A DNA stretch of 51,947 nucleotides from Acidimicrobiaceae bacterium (GCA_003160115.1 PLQL01000016.1:17683-69629), one strand, 5' to 3'. Positions 27,929 through 37,595 are shown, numbered from the stretch's first letter. The notes: generated from the letters alone by a model not told the origin. Made by a program: numbers and translations.

Positions 27929-27976
27929 ATGTAAAGTTTACTTGACATTTGTATGGGTGTCAAGGAAACTTTACAT
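27929..27976 (-). promoter_or_regulatory. promoter/operator of the XRE-DUF2178 operon
   Basis: -35 TTGACA (27963-27958), 17 bp spacer, -10 TAAACT (27940-27935), 7 nt to ATG; 19 bp inverted repeat with one mismatch and 10 bp spacer over both elements. Confidence 0.75.
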
Positions 27977-28101
27977 TACCTTCAGAACTTAGTTCGGACG
28001 CTCTAGTCCCGGAAGGGATGGGGACCCACCGAACCGGCGGTCCCCAGCGATGCGTTGATATTTCTAGGCCATCGCTCAAGGATTCGGGTTGTGGCGAGCG
28101 T

Positions 28102-28842
28102 TTACGACTTGGTTCCCGTCACCAGGCGTTCGCGGTTCATCATGCGCGCGACGATGCGTATTGCGCGCACGTCGATGGCGAGTAGGACCAAGGCGAAGAT
28201 AAGCGCCACTGACAACGTGGGATGGATGACGCCCACCGCGAGAATCAAGATCAGAATCACTGGCGGGATGCTCGCCAAGGTGCCCAACTGTTGGGCGACG
28301 CGGATCTCAGTCGCCCTCACCGATACCGCCATGCCGACCGCAATCGACCAACTTGCGAGCAAGGGCGCTAGTACGATCAGCGCGACGAGCAAGGCTCCCT
28401 GGGTGAAGATGGCTGATGACACGACCGACTTCGCGAACAGCTCGGTCGCGAGGAGAAACAGCGCGTAGATACCGTAGGTGAGGGCCATCGTCGGAATGAG
28501 GACCGCCGCTCCTTTACCCGCGATGAATTCGCGCTGGCTGATGGGCGTGGTGAGCAGTGGCTCGAGCGTTCCCTGTTCACGTTCGCCCACGACGGTAAAG
28601 GCCGCCAGCATGTTGGGCATAACGCTCGGTATCAGGAGCAGGTAGAGAATAGGGAGCAGGACGTACGTCTTAGCCCCGGTCACCACTGAAGTAGAAGGCA
28701 CGACGAAAATTGCCACCACTGGCTCGATCAGAAACAGGAAAGGCAAGATGACCATCGTGACCACAATCGAACGCTTGCGCCGGTAATCGCGCATCTCCTT
28801 TTTCACCACCGCCGAGAATCGTGCGTAATTGAAATTCTTCAT
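28102..28842 (-). CDS. ABC-2 type transporter permease
   Basis: MKNFNYARFSAVVKKEMRDYRRKRSIVVTMVILPFLFLIEPV, VGEREQGTLEPLLTTPISQREFIAGK. Confidence 0.9.
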   Translation of the reverse strand: MKNFNYARFSAVVKKEMRDYRRKRSIVVTMVILPFLFLIEPVVAIFVVPSTSVVTGAKTYVLLPILYLLLIPSVMPNMLAAFTVVGEREQGTLEPLLTTPISQREFIAGKGAAVLIPTMALTYGIYALFLLATELFAKSVVSSAIFTQGALLVALIVLAPLLASWSIAVGMAVSVRATEIRVAQQLGTLASIPPVILILILAVGVIHPTLSVALIFALVLLAIDVRAIRIVARMMNRERLVTGTKS

Positions 28843-29870
28843 AACTGCTTACCCCCGCGATCTTCGTTGACCAGTGCGAGATAGACGTCCTCGAGTGAGT
28901 GCTCGTTCTCACCAATCGCGAGGACGTCCGCTCCCGCGCCGACGAGGCCCCGAGCGACTTGCGGAGCTGCCTGCGCTATGTCGGCGACAGCGAGTTCGTA
29001 ACGCCCTGGTTCGTTCGAGTGCCAGTCGCTGACCGATGCGATAGCGCCAAAGACTCCGCCAGGATCCTTCAACGGCACGAGGGTCCGGACAATGAGCGTA
29101 CTGTGGAAGAGTTGTGCGCGCAGGTCGGCGGGACTGCCCACGGTGCGAAGGGTCGTGTTGAGGATGGCTACCCGATCACAGAGTTTCTCGGCCTCGTCGA
29201 GGCGGTGCGTGGTGAGGAAAATGGTCACACCCTTCTCGCGCAGTGCGCTGATGAGTGTGAGCACTTCGAGTGCCGCGACCGGGTCAAGACCCGATGTCGG
29301 TTCGTCGAGGAACATAACCTCGGGGTCGCTCATCAATGTGCGAGCGAGGCCTACGCGCTGACGAAGGCCCTTGGACAGGCCACCACACAGGTCTTGGGCC
29401 CGATCGGCGAGATTCACGGAGGCCAGCGCGTCGTGGATGCGCGACTCGGGCTGGCGCAGTCCAAAGAGGGCGGCAAAGTACTCAAGGTTCTCGGTCACCG
29501 TCAGACGGGAATAGAGTCCGGGTGCCTCAGGCATGATGGCGATTCGTTGGCGAATCTCAACGCCGTTCTCGGCACTGAGCGGGATGCCCGCGACGATGGC
29601 CGACCCCGAGGTGGGTGCGATGAGTGTTCCGAGGGTGCGTACGGTAGTGGTCTTACCCGCGCCGTTGGGCCCAAGGAATCCGAAGACCTCGCCGCGCGCG
29701 ACTTCGAAGGACACGTCAGAGAATGCGGTTCGATCGCCGAAGCGCTTGGTCAGGTGGCTGACGACGAGGGCCGGTTCACCCGGGGCGTGCGAAACCGGCG
29801 CCGCAGTGCTGGCCGTCGTCGCGGCCCCATCGTTCGTTGACTGAATCTCGGCGTCGTGGTGACTGGTCAT
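28839..29870 (-). CDS. ABC transporter ATP-binding protein
   Basis: FLGPNGAGKTTTVRTLGTL, GGLSKGLRQRVGLARTLMSDPEVMFLDEPTSGLDP; overlaps permease gene. Confidence 0.93.
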   Translation of the reverse strand: MTSHHDAEIQSTNDGAATTASTAAPVSHAPGEPALVVSHLTKRFGDRTAFSDVSFEVARGEVFGFLGPNGAGKTTTVRTLGTLIAPTSGSAIVAGIPLSAENGVEIRQRIAIMPEAPGLYSRLTVTENLEYFAALFGLRQPESRIHDALASVNLADRAQDLCGGLSKGLRQRVGLARTLMSDPEVMFLDEPTSGLDPVAALEVLTLISALREKGVTIFLTTHRLDEAEKLCDRVAILNTTLRTVGSPADLRAQLFHSTLIVRTLVPLKDPGGVFGAIASVSDWHSNEPGRYELAVADIAQAAPQVARGLVGAGADVLAIGENEHSLEDVYLALVNEDRGGKQL

Positions 29871-30146
29871 GTAAACCCTCCGAGGCCGCCCGACCTGCAC
29901 GAACCTCACTCAAGTATGGACCGGCTGCGATCGCTTTATGGCTGTTCTTTTTGGCGCTTGAAATAATTCCCATAACGGCCTTCAATTCCTGCCAATTCAA
30001 AGAATGGACCGTCCAGGGTAGGTGGCCTCAAAATTCCACTCATGATCAACTTCACCATGGTGTTCGCGCCAGTGGCCAATCTCTGACCTGCCGCCATTCG
30101 ACCAGGCAGGTGCGGATGCTCCTACCTCTGCACTACTGTCGCTGAG

Positions 30147-30644
30147 ATGACAGATCGCCGAGAACGTGCAGTCATCAAATTCCCGAACGAACTCGAGATT
30201 GAAATCACTCGCGGTTTCGACGCGCCGATCGATCTCGTCTTCGATTGTTTTACGAAGCCTGAACATCTCAGCAAGACCTTCGCTCCCTTCGGGGAGGAGG
30301 TGACCGTCTGCTCGATCGACTTACGCGTGGGTGGGGACTACCACATCGTCATGGTGACCAACGACGGCGTCGAGTGCTCGTTTCGTGGAACGTACTTGGA
30401 AGTCGAACCGCCGACCAGAACGGTCGAAACCTGGAGGTTCGAAGGTTGGTCCGACGTAGAGGCCGTCGAGTCGATAGAGCTGCGGGCGACCAATGGCGTC
30501 ACGGAATTGACGTGGAAGTTGGCGTTCCGCGATCAGTCTGGCCGTGATCACATGAGTAACTTCGATGGCATCGAATCTAATTTTGACAATGTCGAGGATT
30601 ACCTAAGGTCACTGCTCGACCAAGAGGACACGGACTCTCGTTAG
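30147..30644 (+). CDS. SRPBCC (AHSA1-like) domain protein
   Basis: EIEITRGFDAPIDLVFDCFTKPEHLSKTFAPFGEEVTVCSIDLRVGGDYHIVMV. Confidence 0.85.
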   Translation: MTDRRERAVIKFPNELEIEITRGFDAPIDLVFDCFTKPEHLSKTFAPFGEEVTVCSIDLRVGGDYHIVMVTNDGVECSFRGTYLEVEPPTRTVETWRFEGWSDVEAVESIELRATNGVTELTWKLAFRDQSGRDHMSNFDGIESNFDNVEDYLRSLLDQEDTDSR

Positions 30645-30718
30645 CTGGACGCCGAGAATGCATTGTGTCCTTCGGAGTGACCGAAAGATTCCATCAACTC
30701 GTGTGCCGCAACACTGCG

Positions 30719-31060
30719 TTACTTCGGGCCCTTACAAATGTGGGGACGTTGATTCGCGTCGATATCCGCGTCGGGTGTGCGATCGGGAATGCGTCCACGG
30801 CCGGCGTCGTTGTCGTGGCTGGGCGGCAGGGTCGTGCTCGACGAACCTTTGTAAAGTGTCGATCCCGACAATTTGATGAGAGCGCCTGAACTCTTGGTGC
30901 ACGCGGCGGTTCCGATCGTCGAGCAGGCCGAAAGCGACAGCGAGAATCCGGCGATGACGATCGCTGTGACGATCGCCGTACGATACCGAACCTTGCGGCG
31001 ACGTACGGTCCCAACGTCACTTCCAGTGAGGTCGTTGGTCTGATCTAATTCACCCTTCAT
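30719..31060 (-). CDS. hypothetical small protein with TM or lipobox-like segment
   Basis: RYRTAIVTAIVIAGFSLSLSACSTIGT; ATGA overlap with preceding ORF. Confidence 0.45.
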   Translation of the reverse strand: MKGELDQTNDLTGSDVGTVRRRKVRYRTAIVTAIVIAGFSLSLSACSTIGTAACTKSSGALIKLSGSTLYKGSSSTTLPPSHDNDAGRGRIPDRTPDADIDANQRPHICKGPK

Positions 31061-31305
31061 AAGCCCACCCCTTTGAGCACTTCTGATTGATCCTGGGTTG
31101 ACCCCGACGATGCAGGCAGGTTACTCAAGGAGTGCTCGGCACCGCGGTGTTCGTCCTCCGGGGTCAAAGCTCCGGTCGGCCTAGAAGTGACCTTCATTGT
31201 GGGCCCCTTGGATTCGCCGAATTCTGGACGGCGCATCCACGCGTAGGTACTGACGAACAAGACACAGAAGAACACCATCGCGACCATGGGAAGGACGACG
31301 CTCAT
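31057..31305 (-). CDS. hypothetical small membrane protein (82 aa)
   Basis: MSVVLPMVAMVFFCVLFVSTYAWMRRPEFGESKG: single N-terminal TM; overlapping ATGA junctions on both sides. Confidence 0.5.
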   Translation of the reverse strand: MSVVLPMVAMVFFCVLFVSTYAWMRRPEFGESKGPTMKVTSRPTGALTPEDEHRGAEHSLSNLPASSGSTQDQSEVLKGVGL

Positions 31306-31403
31306 TGCGGACCTCCATCAATCGATGCTCTCTTTGCCTCAACTTTCGCGTCCCGATCTGAACTGGCTTCTTTCCGGGACTCCCAATGCTCGAATCTCAT
31401 CAT
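31302..31403 (-). CDS. small ORF (33 aa) at the head of the operon
   Basis: AAGGAGGAG RBS directly before ATGATG; MMRFEHWESRKEASSDRDAKVEAKRASIDGGPQ; its TGA overlaps ATG of the next ORF. Confidence 0.45.
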   Translation of the reverse strand: MMRFEHWESRKEASSDRDAKVEAKRASIDGGPQ

Positions 31404-31426
31404 CTCCTCCTTATTCCCAGTTTTAG

Positions 31427-31451
31427 TAGTGTATGATTAAATCGTACACTA
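31427..31451. promoter_or_regulatory. 25 bp near-perfect palindrome, probable MarR operator
   Basis: TAGTGTATGATT-A-AATCGTACACTA; arms match 11/12. Confidence 0.7.
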
Positions 31452-31498
31452 ATCAATAGGGTAGACTCTATTTAGACTAGAATCAAGGTATAGGGACC

Positions 31499-32083
31499 GT
31501 GAAGTCAAGAGAAAACGGCCCGAAGGCGAGCCCTACCATGACGGAGATGGCGAAGGTGGAAGAACATTCGATCGACGGGCAGATTTCGGCGCAGGGTTCG
31601 AGTTCGGCCGCGAGTGGTGGCGACCAGATTGCAACGCCGGTGGACCCGCTCGCCCTCGAGCGCCAGGTCTGCTTTGCCCTCGTCGTGGCCGCTCGAAGTG
31701 TCTTGTCGGTCTATCGACCCTTACTCGAGCCCATGGGACTCACTCACCCTCAGTACCTCGTCATGCTCGCGCTTTGGGAGCATTCACCACTTTCAGTGGG
31801 GGAGATCGGCGCTTTGCTGCAACTCGATTCGCCCACGCTCTCGCCTCTGCTCAAACGATTGGCAACCGCTGGTCTCGTAACGAGGACCCGAAGTGATGAC
31901 GACGAACGTCGCCTAGTGATTGAACTTACGCAAAAGGGCCGTGAGCTCCGTGAACGCGCCACGCTGATTCCTCCCGCCGTCGTGGCCCGTCTCGGTATCG
32001 AAATTTCCGAACTGGAGTTACTCCATACGGCCTTAACAAAAGTGATCAAAGCCGCCCTCGAGGTTGACGCACCTACTCAGTGA
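31499..32083 (+). CDS. MarR-family transcriptional regulator
   Basis: LTHPQYLVMLALWEHSPLSVGEIGALLQLDSPTLSPLLKRLATAGLVTRTRSDDDERRLVIELTQKGRELR. Confidence 0.93.
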   Translation: MKSRENGPKASPTMTEMAKVEEHSIDGQISAQGSSSAASGGDQIATPVDPLALERQVCFALVVAARSVLSVYRPLLEPMGLTHPQYLVMLALWEHSPLSVGEIGALLQLDSPTLSPLLKRLATAGLVTRTRSDDDERRLVIELTQKGRELRERATLIPPAVVARLGIEISELELLHTALTKVIKAALEVDAPTQ

Positions 32084-32128
32084 CGACCTCGGCGTTGGAG
32101 TGTCCTAGTTGGACGCTCACAGTGTCGG

Positions 32129-33217
32129 TCAACTACACCGCTGTACGAACGCTGTGCTTCCAGGTTGGAGTGCTTGGCCAGAGTTCGCGTTCACTATAAG
32201 ACACGATTCGTCGACCGCGACGAACTGGGAGGCGGGGATCTGCTTGAGTTGATCAACCTCGCCGTAGGTCCAGCGTCGATCCGCAGTGCCCTGGAAGTAC
32301 CAGTTGCTCCCGTTATCGGCCAGGATCAGACCGTAGGTCTTCATGGTCGTGACGACCGTCTGGCAAAAGCTGTTGCAACTCGACACCGGTAACGTGAACG
32401 AAGCGTTCAGGCGAAACCGTGCTCCCATGGGGGGACATTGCGTGTTAGTTTGACCAGCCTCGTGACGCGCGGGCCATACGAACGATTCCTGAGTGCATTG
32501 CGCGCTGAAGCGAAGTGCGTGATTCATGGATCCCGACGCCATCTCGTCATAATTGACAAGTCCGGGCAGAATCGGCAGACCTGCTGCGTCGGCCGACGTG
32601 AAACCGCTGGGTCGAAGGGCGTTGGAGTTCAGATTCCAGATCGCGCCCGAGCCGGCAACGGAACGTCCGTTTGTCCTATACGTCGTGTCGTAGGTCTCGA
32701 ACAACGTACAAGCGTGCGACGTCGGCGACGCAGTCGGATCAACCATCAACGCGTGACGGTCCGAACCCCCCTCGATACGCGTGGTGCGAGTCAACGGATA
32801 CGGCCCGGGGCTGCTTTCGGCGGCGTATTGGAACATGATCCTCGTAAATACCGTGCGAGGCGCCACGATATTCCAGGGAATCCCATAAGGGGCCGACGGA
32901 TTGCCCGAGGGCCCGAAGTCAGGGTGAAGTGAAGTGGTTGACGCATCCATCGTCGCGAGCCAGGTCGCGCTGCTCGAATTGATCGGTAAATCCGTGATCG
33001 GCGTATTCCACACGTTGTCACGAGGAAACACCGAACAAGTCGTGCCCGGTAAGACCACACCCAATGACGAGGAACTCGAATGGGGCAGCGGTGACGCGCG
33101 CGCATCAAGTGTCCACGCAGATACGACACCGGCGTTCATGACGACCAACAGCAGTGCCACGCTTTTTTTCAGCACTCGCTTGGAACACCGAAGCGGGGCG
33201 CAACTCTTGGTTCTCAA
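32129..33217 (-). CDS. secreted protein of unknown function
   Basis: Signal peptide LLLVVMNAGVVSAWTLDARAS; CSVFPRDNVWNTPITDLPINSSSATWLA; Cys-containing extracellular domain. Confidence 0.7.
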   Translation of the reverse strand: MRTKSCAPLRCSKRVLKKSVALLLVVMNAGVVSAWTLDARASPLPHSSSSSLGVVLPGTTCSVFPRDNVWNTPITDLPINSSSATWLATMDASTTSLHPDFGPSGNPSAPYGIPWNIVAPRTVFTRIMFQYAAESSPGPYPLTRTTRIEGGSDRHALMVDPTASPTSHACTLFETYDTTYRTNGRSVAGSGAIWNLNSNALRPSGFTSADAAGLPILPGLVNYDEMASGSMNHALRFSAQCTQESFVWPARHEAGQTNTQCPPMGARFRLNASFTLPVSSCNSFCQTVVTTMKTYGLILADNGSNWYFQGTADRRWTYGEVDQLKQIPASQFVAVDESCLIVNANSGQALQPGSTAFVQRCS

Positions 33218-33377
33218 AAGTGTCCAATCCTACGACGGAGAGCTCAAGCGACCTTTGGCTCGCGGTACTCGATGAACTTCCTAGGGCGGATGGTATCAGC
33301 GAACCAGAAGATGGCCAACTGTCCTCGTCGTGGCTGGTCAATCGTCAGACACTTCCTACGGAGACGTAGAAGGGCAA

Positions 33378-34244
33378 TCACCAATCTTGGACTGCTCGGC
33401 TCAGAGTCTCGCTCACCTCAGTCCTAAGCAGCGGGATCAGCGACGTGGCCGTGACCTGGCCCGGGTTGAGGCGATCGTTGGCGTGAAAACAATCCCAAAA
33501 ACGGACCAGTCCGTCCTCGCCGTCGGCGTTGAACATCGCCGCCGCGATTCGTTGCCACCGATATTGAAACCAGACATAGTTCAGTGGACTCATCGGGTCA
33601 TCACCACCCGTGTAATGGACTTCGAGTTCTTCCAGCGTCGTGAATCCTCTGACGCGCATCCAATCTTCAAGGTGAGTACTCTGCGCCCCCACCGTGGGGA
33701 GCACTTCGAGCGTGCTCAAGCTATCCGGCTGCTTCATGGCGATGAAGGCGTGGAGGCAGAGATTGGCAAAGATCTCGCCCAACCAATACGTCGGCATCCT
33801 GCGATCACCGAGGACCTCGAACGCGTGGCCAAGTTCATGGATCGTGACCAGGTCGAAGAATGGTTGCAGATCGAAGTGGCCTGCGCCGTCGGGGTATGTT
33901 GCAAGCACCTTGGCATAGCCTTCCGGCGACGTCTCGCGAAGGTCTTCTCCCATCGCGATCCAAAAGTCTCCGCGACTAGCAGGCATCACCACGATGCCGG
34001 GACGGATCTGACCATCGTCATCATTGAAAAAGGGCAGGCCGTATGGTTGCCTGCTCTCCCAGTCCGCTGGGCTAGCCACGATCACCGCGATGTTAGGTTT
34101 GAATCCCGAAAACAGACGGCTGAAGTAGGCGTAGGCGTCCGCAGCAATATCGGCCAGGACGCGCGCGCGTTCCGAGGTCCCGGAACTGTAACGCACCTCA
34201 AACGGATAGCCGCCTAGGCGAGCAAGCGCCGATCCCATTGCCAT
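33378..34244 (-). CDS. putative zinc metallopeptidase-like protein
   Basis: VTIHELGHAFEVLGDRRMPTYWLGEIFANLCLHAF contains HExxH-like HELGHxFE with downstream E. Confidence 0.6.
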   Translation of the reverse strand: MAMGSALARLGGYPFEVRYSSGTSERARVLADIAADAYAYFSRLFSGFKPNIAVIVASPADWESRQPYGLPFFNDDDGQIRPGIVVMPASRGDFWIAMGEDLRETSPEGYAKVLATYPDGAGHFDLQPFFDLVTIHELGHAFEVLGDRRMPTYWLGEIFANLCLHAFIAMKQPDSLSTLEVLPTVGAQSTHLEDWMRVRGFTTLEELEVHYTGGDDPMSPLNYVWFQYRWQRIAAAMFNADGEDGLVRFWDCFHANDRLNPGQVTATSLIPLLRTEVSETLSRAVQDW

Positions 34245-34322
34245 GACCCAAAACCTAATTGGCCATACGAGCTCGGATGAGGTGCAACTTCTCGTCGCCG
34301 TCCGCCGGGTATTTGTGGAAGC

Positions 34323-34880
34323 ATGAGTCGGATGCGCGTGGTTGAATTCGTCTTCGCCATCGGATGGGCTGGGTTCTGGATCTATTGGATCGTGGCAGCT
34401 CTCCATATGAAGAAGGGCCACGCCTCGTGGTCTCGCGATCTACGTGTCAGGGCGGTGATCGCCATCTTTGTGCTTCTCCTGATTCGGGTAGGAGCATTTC
34501 GAAACGGCAGTTTCAACTCCGACCCGTGGCGCGCTGGCGTGGGGCTCGTCCTCTTTGCCTTCGGCTTGGGGTTCGCGATTTGGGCCCGCCTGCATATCGG
34601 ACGTAACTGGGGCACCCCAATGTCACAGAAGGATGAACCGGAGTTGGTGACGAGCGGTCCCTATCGGCTGATCCGCCACCCGATCTACTTTGGCTTGTTG
34701 CTCGCGGGTGTCGGCACCGCGGTGGCGCTGCGTTGGATGTGGCTCATTGCGCTGGCCCTGGTCGGTATGTACTTCGTCTACAGCGCGACCGTCGAAGAGC
34801 ACTACCTGACCGAGCAGTTCCCCGACGCATACCCAACGTACAAACGGGCCACCAAGATGCTCGTGCCCTTCGTCTTTTGA
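34323..34880 (+). CDS. isoprenylcysteine carboxyl methyltransferase (ICMT)-family membrane protein
   Basis: LVTSGPYRLIRHPIYFGLLLAGVGTAVAL...EEHYLTEQFPDAYPTYKRATKMLVPFVF. Confidence 0.9.
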   Translation: MSRMRVVEFVFAIGWAGFWIYWIVAALHMKKGHASWSRDLRVRAVIAIFVLLLIRVGAFRNGSFNSDPWRAGVGLVLFAFGLGFAIWARLHIGRNWGTPMSQKDEPELVTSGPYRLIRHPIYFGLLLAGVGTAVALRWMWLIALALVGMYFVYSATVEEHYLTEQFPDAYPTYKRATKMLVPFVF

Positions 34881-34914
34881 GTTGGTTTGGTCAGCTTTCG
34901 TGATAAAGGCCGAG

Positions 34915-35334
34915 TTAGGCGCAGGCCCTGATGGATGCGGCCAGCGCCTTAACGTTCGCCTCAAATGACGCATGATGAGCTGCCTCGTACGCCCCAAGCT
35001 TCGACAGGCTCGTGTAGTTCCCGTAGGCCTTCAGGACCACGACGATGTCGTTGAGCTCCGTCTTGGTCTTGGCGTTAGGAGCCGCTGCGGCCATCTTTTC
35101 AAAGTACGGTGCGAGTGCCTTCGCCCAAGCGTGGTAACTGGCGAGGGTTAACGTAGTCGGCGCCGGAGGTTGGTGTTGTACCCAACTGAACAAGGCCGTG
35201 CAGAAGGGACCCGAACCGAGCGCACCCGCTTCGGGAGCCGACAGTCCTAACGGAACAATCAGGGCCGTCGCGAACACCGATCCCGCGATCAGCATGCGAG
35301 CTCGCGACGCCAGTCGGTTTGTGCGAGTGATCAT
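34915..35334 (-). CDS. secreted helical protein, unknown function
   Basis: MITRTNRLASRARMLIAGSVFATALIVPLGLSAPEAGA signal peptide; GGAAGGAA RBS. Confidence 0.6.
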   Translation of the reverse strand: MITRTNRLASRARMLIAGSVFATALIVPLGLSAPEAGALGSGPFCTALFSWVQHQPPAPTTLTLASYHAWAKALAPYFEKMAAAAPNAKTKTELNDIVVVLKAYGNYTSLSKLGAYEAAHHASFEANVKALAASIRACA

Positions 35335-35579
35335 GGCATTTCCTTCCCTCTGGGAAATCGCAAGTTCAAGCTGCAGCTTCCCGGTCCCCAATGTCAGCCA
35401 GCACTCCTGTGACGGCACACCTCACTTTTAGCAGGTTCGACCCATCAGCGTGGACCTTTCGCGACGCTGATCATCGTTAATGTCACTTGAAGCGAAGTCG
35501 CCACTGCGCCGAACACTTAGTAAGTGGGCCCTCTTAAAAGAACGCCTTGGAGCAAACTTGCCGTGAGTCCTCGCCGACG

Positions 35580-35905
35580 TCACCGATCCCGATCAACCGC
35601 TGTAAGTCGTAGTTGAAGCGCCAGGCTCGGAACGACGAAGGACGCGAGGAAGATCGGCAGAAAACTCTTACCGGTGCATCGAAAGGCGACCGTTTGACCC
35701 TCGGCGGCGTCAAAGTTCTGAGTTCGACTGGAGTTTCGGCCACTGCGGACTTGAAGGACGTGCCGTCCAGGTTCAATTGGTATCTCAATCGTGTCGTTCA
35801 TCGCAATTGACCCGGCAAGCTGACCGTCAACTTCGATATCGTACTTTCCGCGCCGGACCTCGACCCCGATAGCTTTATGCGTCAGTTTCAGCGTTGCGGC
35901 CATTG
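35580..35905 (-). CDS. hypothetical protein with C-terminal hydrophobic segment
   Basis: MAATLKLTHKAIGVEVRRGKYDIEVDGQLAGSIAMNDTIEIPIEPGRHVLQVRSGRNSS; conserved-looking beta domain. Confidence 0.6.
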
Positions 35906-36248
35906 TAGATCTCCACCTTTTTAAGGACGATGCCTCTGTTGAGAACTTGACCTGCTCTAGCCCCAATTTTTATCACCGTACACGAGTGACCCGTGGGTGG
36001 TCGTCCGACTCTGACCCGCACGGGTCGAGGGTCCATTCTCATTGGGACCTATCAGATCTCAACTTCTGGATCGGCGTCGATTCTCCCGAAATCCCTCAAC
36101 CTCTTGCACCACCCGCAAGCGGTTCGGTGTCTTTCGACTGTCTTCTTGCCCGGAGGCTTACGGTCGTGGGTCCGTCATGAACTTCAGGTCAGCAGCACGT
36201 GCAGCAACGACCACTCGTGCCAATACGGCACGGAACTTCGGCGGGAAA

Positions 36249-36272
36249 AGTCGAGCCAGTTCTGGCTCGACT
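36249..36272 (-). terminator. rho-independent-like terminator
   Basis: AGTCGAGCCAG TT CTGGCTCGACT, followed on the minus strand by TTTT; abuts the stop codon at 36275. Confidence 0.75.
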
Positions 36273-36274
36273 AA

Positions 36275-36547
36275 TTAGATGACTTCGAAGATCTCGATGC
36301 GCGGGTGGCCGATGACGCCGCCATTCTTCATCGCTTCGGCGAGAGCAGGATTCGCGGCAAAGGCGCGAGCGTCCTCCAGCGTGTCGAAGTGGTGCAGGAC
36401 AATCACCGTGTTCTTGTTGTCGGGATCACGTAGGACTTGGAGGTGACGGACGCCAGCCGAGTCCTGAAAGGAGCGCGCGTTGTCAAAGCCCGCCTTCCAT
36501 TCGTCGTAGTCCTTTACGTCGGCTCGCACGATCATTTCTACGGCCAT
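36275..36547 (-). CDS. ABM/dimeric alpha-beta barrel-like small protein
   Basis: MAVEMIVRADVKDYDEWKAGFDNARSFQDSAGVRHLQVLRDPDNKNTVIVLHHFDTLEDARAFAANPALAEAMKNGGV. Confidence 0.75.
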   Translation of the reverse strand: MAVEMIVRADVKDYDEWKAGFDNARSFQDSAGVRHLQVLRDPDNKNTVIVLHHFDTLEDARAFAANPALAEAMKNGGVIGHPRIEIFEVI

Positions 36548-36738
36548 ACGGCCTCCTCTCATGATTGTTGAAGTGAGAAAGGGTTTTTTCAAGCGCGATT
36601 ATATTCAAAAGATTCTGTTGTCGAAACGGTTTTGGGCCGTACGCAGAAGTCTTGATCGGTCGGCACTCTGTCGTTCCTTCTGCAAGGTCATCCTCGTGGG
36701 CCGACCTCATGGCACCTCAATGGAGCAACGCCGTTGCT

Positions 36739-37212
36739 TTACGCGGCATAGCAACCGGTGCGCGGAGACTTCGTGCCAATCGAGTCCGTGGACGAAGGAC
36801 CGTATCGGGGGATGATGCTGAGTACCGTGCCATTCCAAGCGAACGTGAAGTATGGCGCTCCTGACGGCCACGAGTGCATGATGGGCTCGCCGTAAGGATT
36901 TGAGGTCGCCCAGGTTGTGCCGGAACTTGGTGGCTTTCCATTATCTGAAAAATAGGTCACAATCGCAGTCTCGATGGACGAGAAATCAGCCTCACACGTT
37001 GAGACCTGTGCCTGCGTGATGATGGCGCCGGCACCCGTGGAGTTCGACAACGTGGTGGATGATCCACCGGTTCCGGAACTTGGCAGGCCCGTATTGTTCA
37101 AACTACTGATGGCGAGCGCCATCATGACGCCCAGGATTATCACGATTAGGAGAAGTGAGATGAGGGAAAATCCCTGTTCATCGGGGGGAGTTCGTGAGAA
37201 GTTGCGAGACAT
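36739..37212 (-). CDS. type IV prepilin/pseudopilin-like protein
   Basis: EQGFSLISLLLIVIILGVMMALAISSL class III signal peptide; CEADFSSIETAIVTYFSDNGKPPS pilin-like body. Confidence 0.8.
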   Translation of the reverse strand: MSRNFSRTPPDEQGFSLISLLLIVIILGVMMALAISSLNNTGLPSSGTGGSSTTLSNSTGAGAIITQAQVSTCEADFSSIETAIVTYFSDNGKPPSSGTTWATSNPYGEPIMHSWPSGAPYFTFAWNGTVLSIIPRYGPSSTDSIGTKSPRTGCYAA

Positions 37213-37595
37213 GGACACGCCTCTAGTCGTTGTCGTCAATGCTACCTCTTCACTTTTCGCCTGCGAGGAAAGGTACTACTGGCCGCTGCGGCGTGAGGTT
37301 TGTCGCGTGCCCTTGGATTGAATCAGTAGGTTCAGACCATTGGAACTTCCTCCGGAAATGGGGATCATCTCTCGTTGCGCGTGACTCACGCTCTTATCGA
37401 AATGCGAATTCAGGCACGTGTCCGACAGTTTGCGCCCCCTTTGGTTCACGTGAGCGCGAAGCAGAGACGCGTACGAGAAATTGACAATTTATGAACGTTG
37501 GTGGTGCAAGTGAAGCAGGTTAAGGTGAATTCAAAGAAGAGGCGGCCGGTCAAAACCTTGATCTTCGCGTTCACGTCATTTGAGGAGAATCCATC

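Noticed and set aside
37478-37490. AAATTGACAATTT palindrome upstream of GH78 as promoter
   Set aside because: Contains TTGACA but no credible -10 at 16-18 bp
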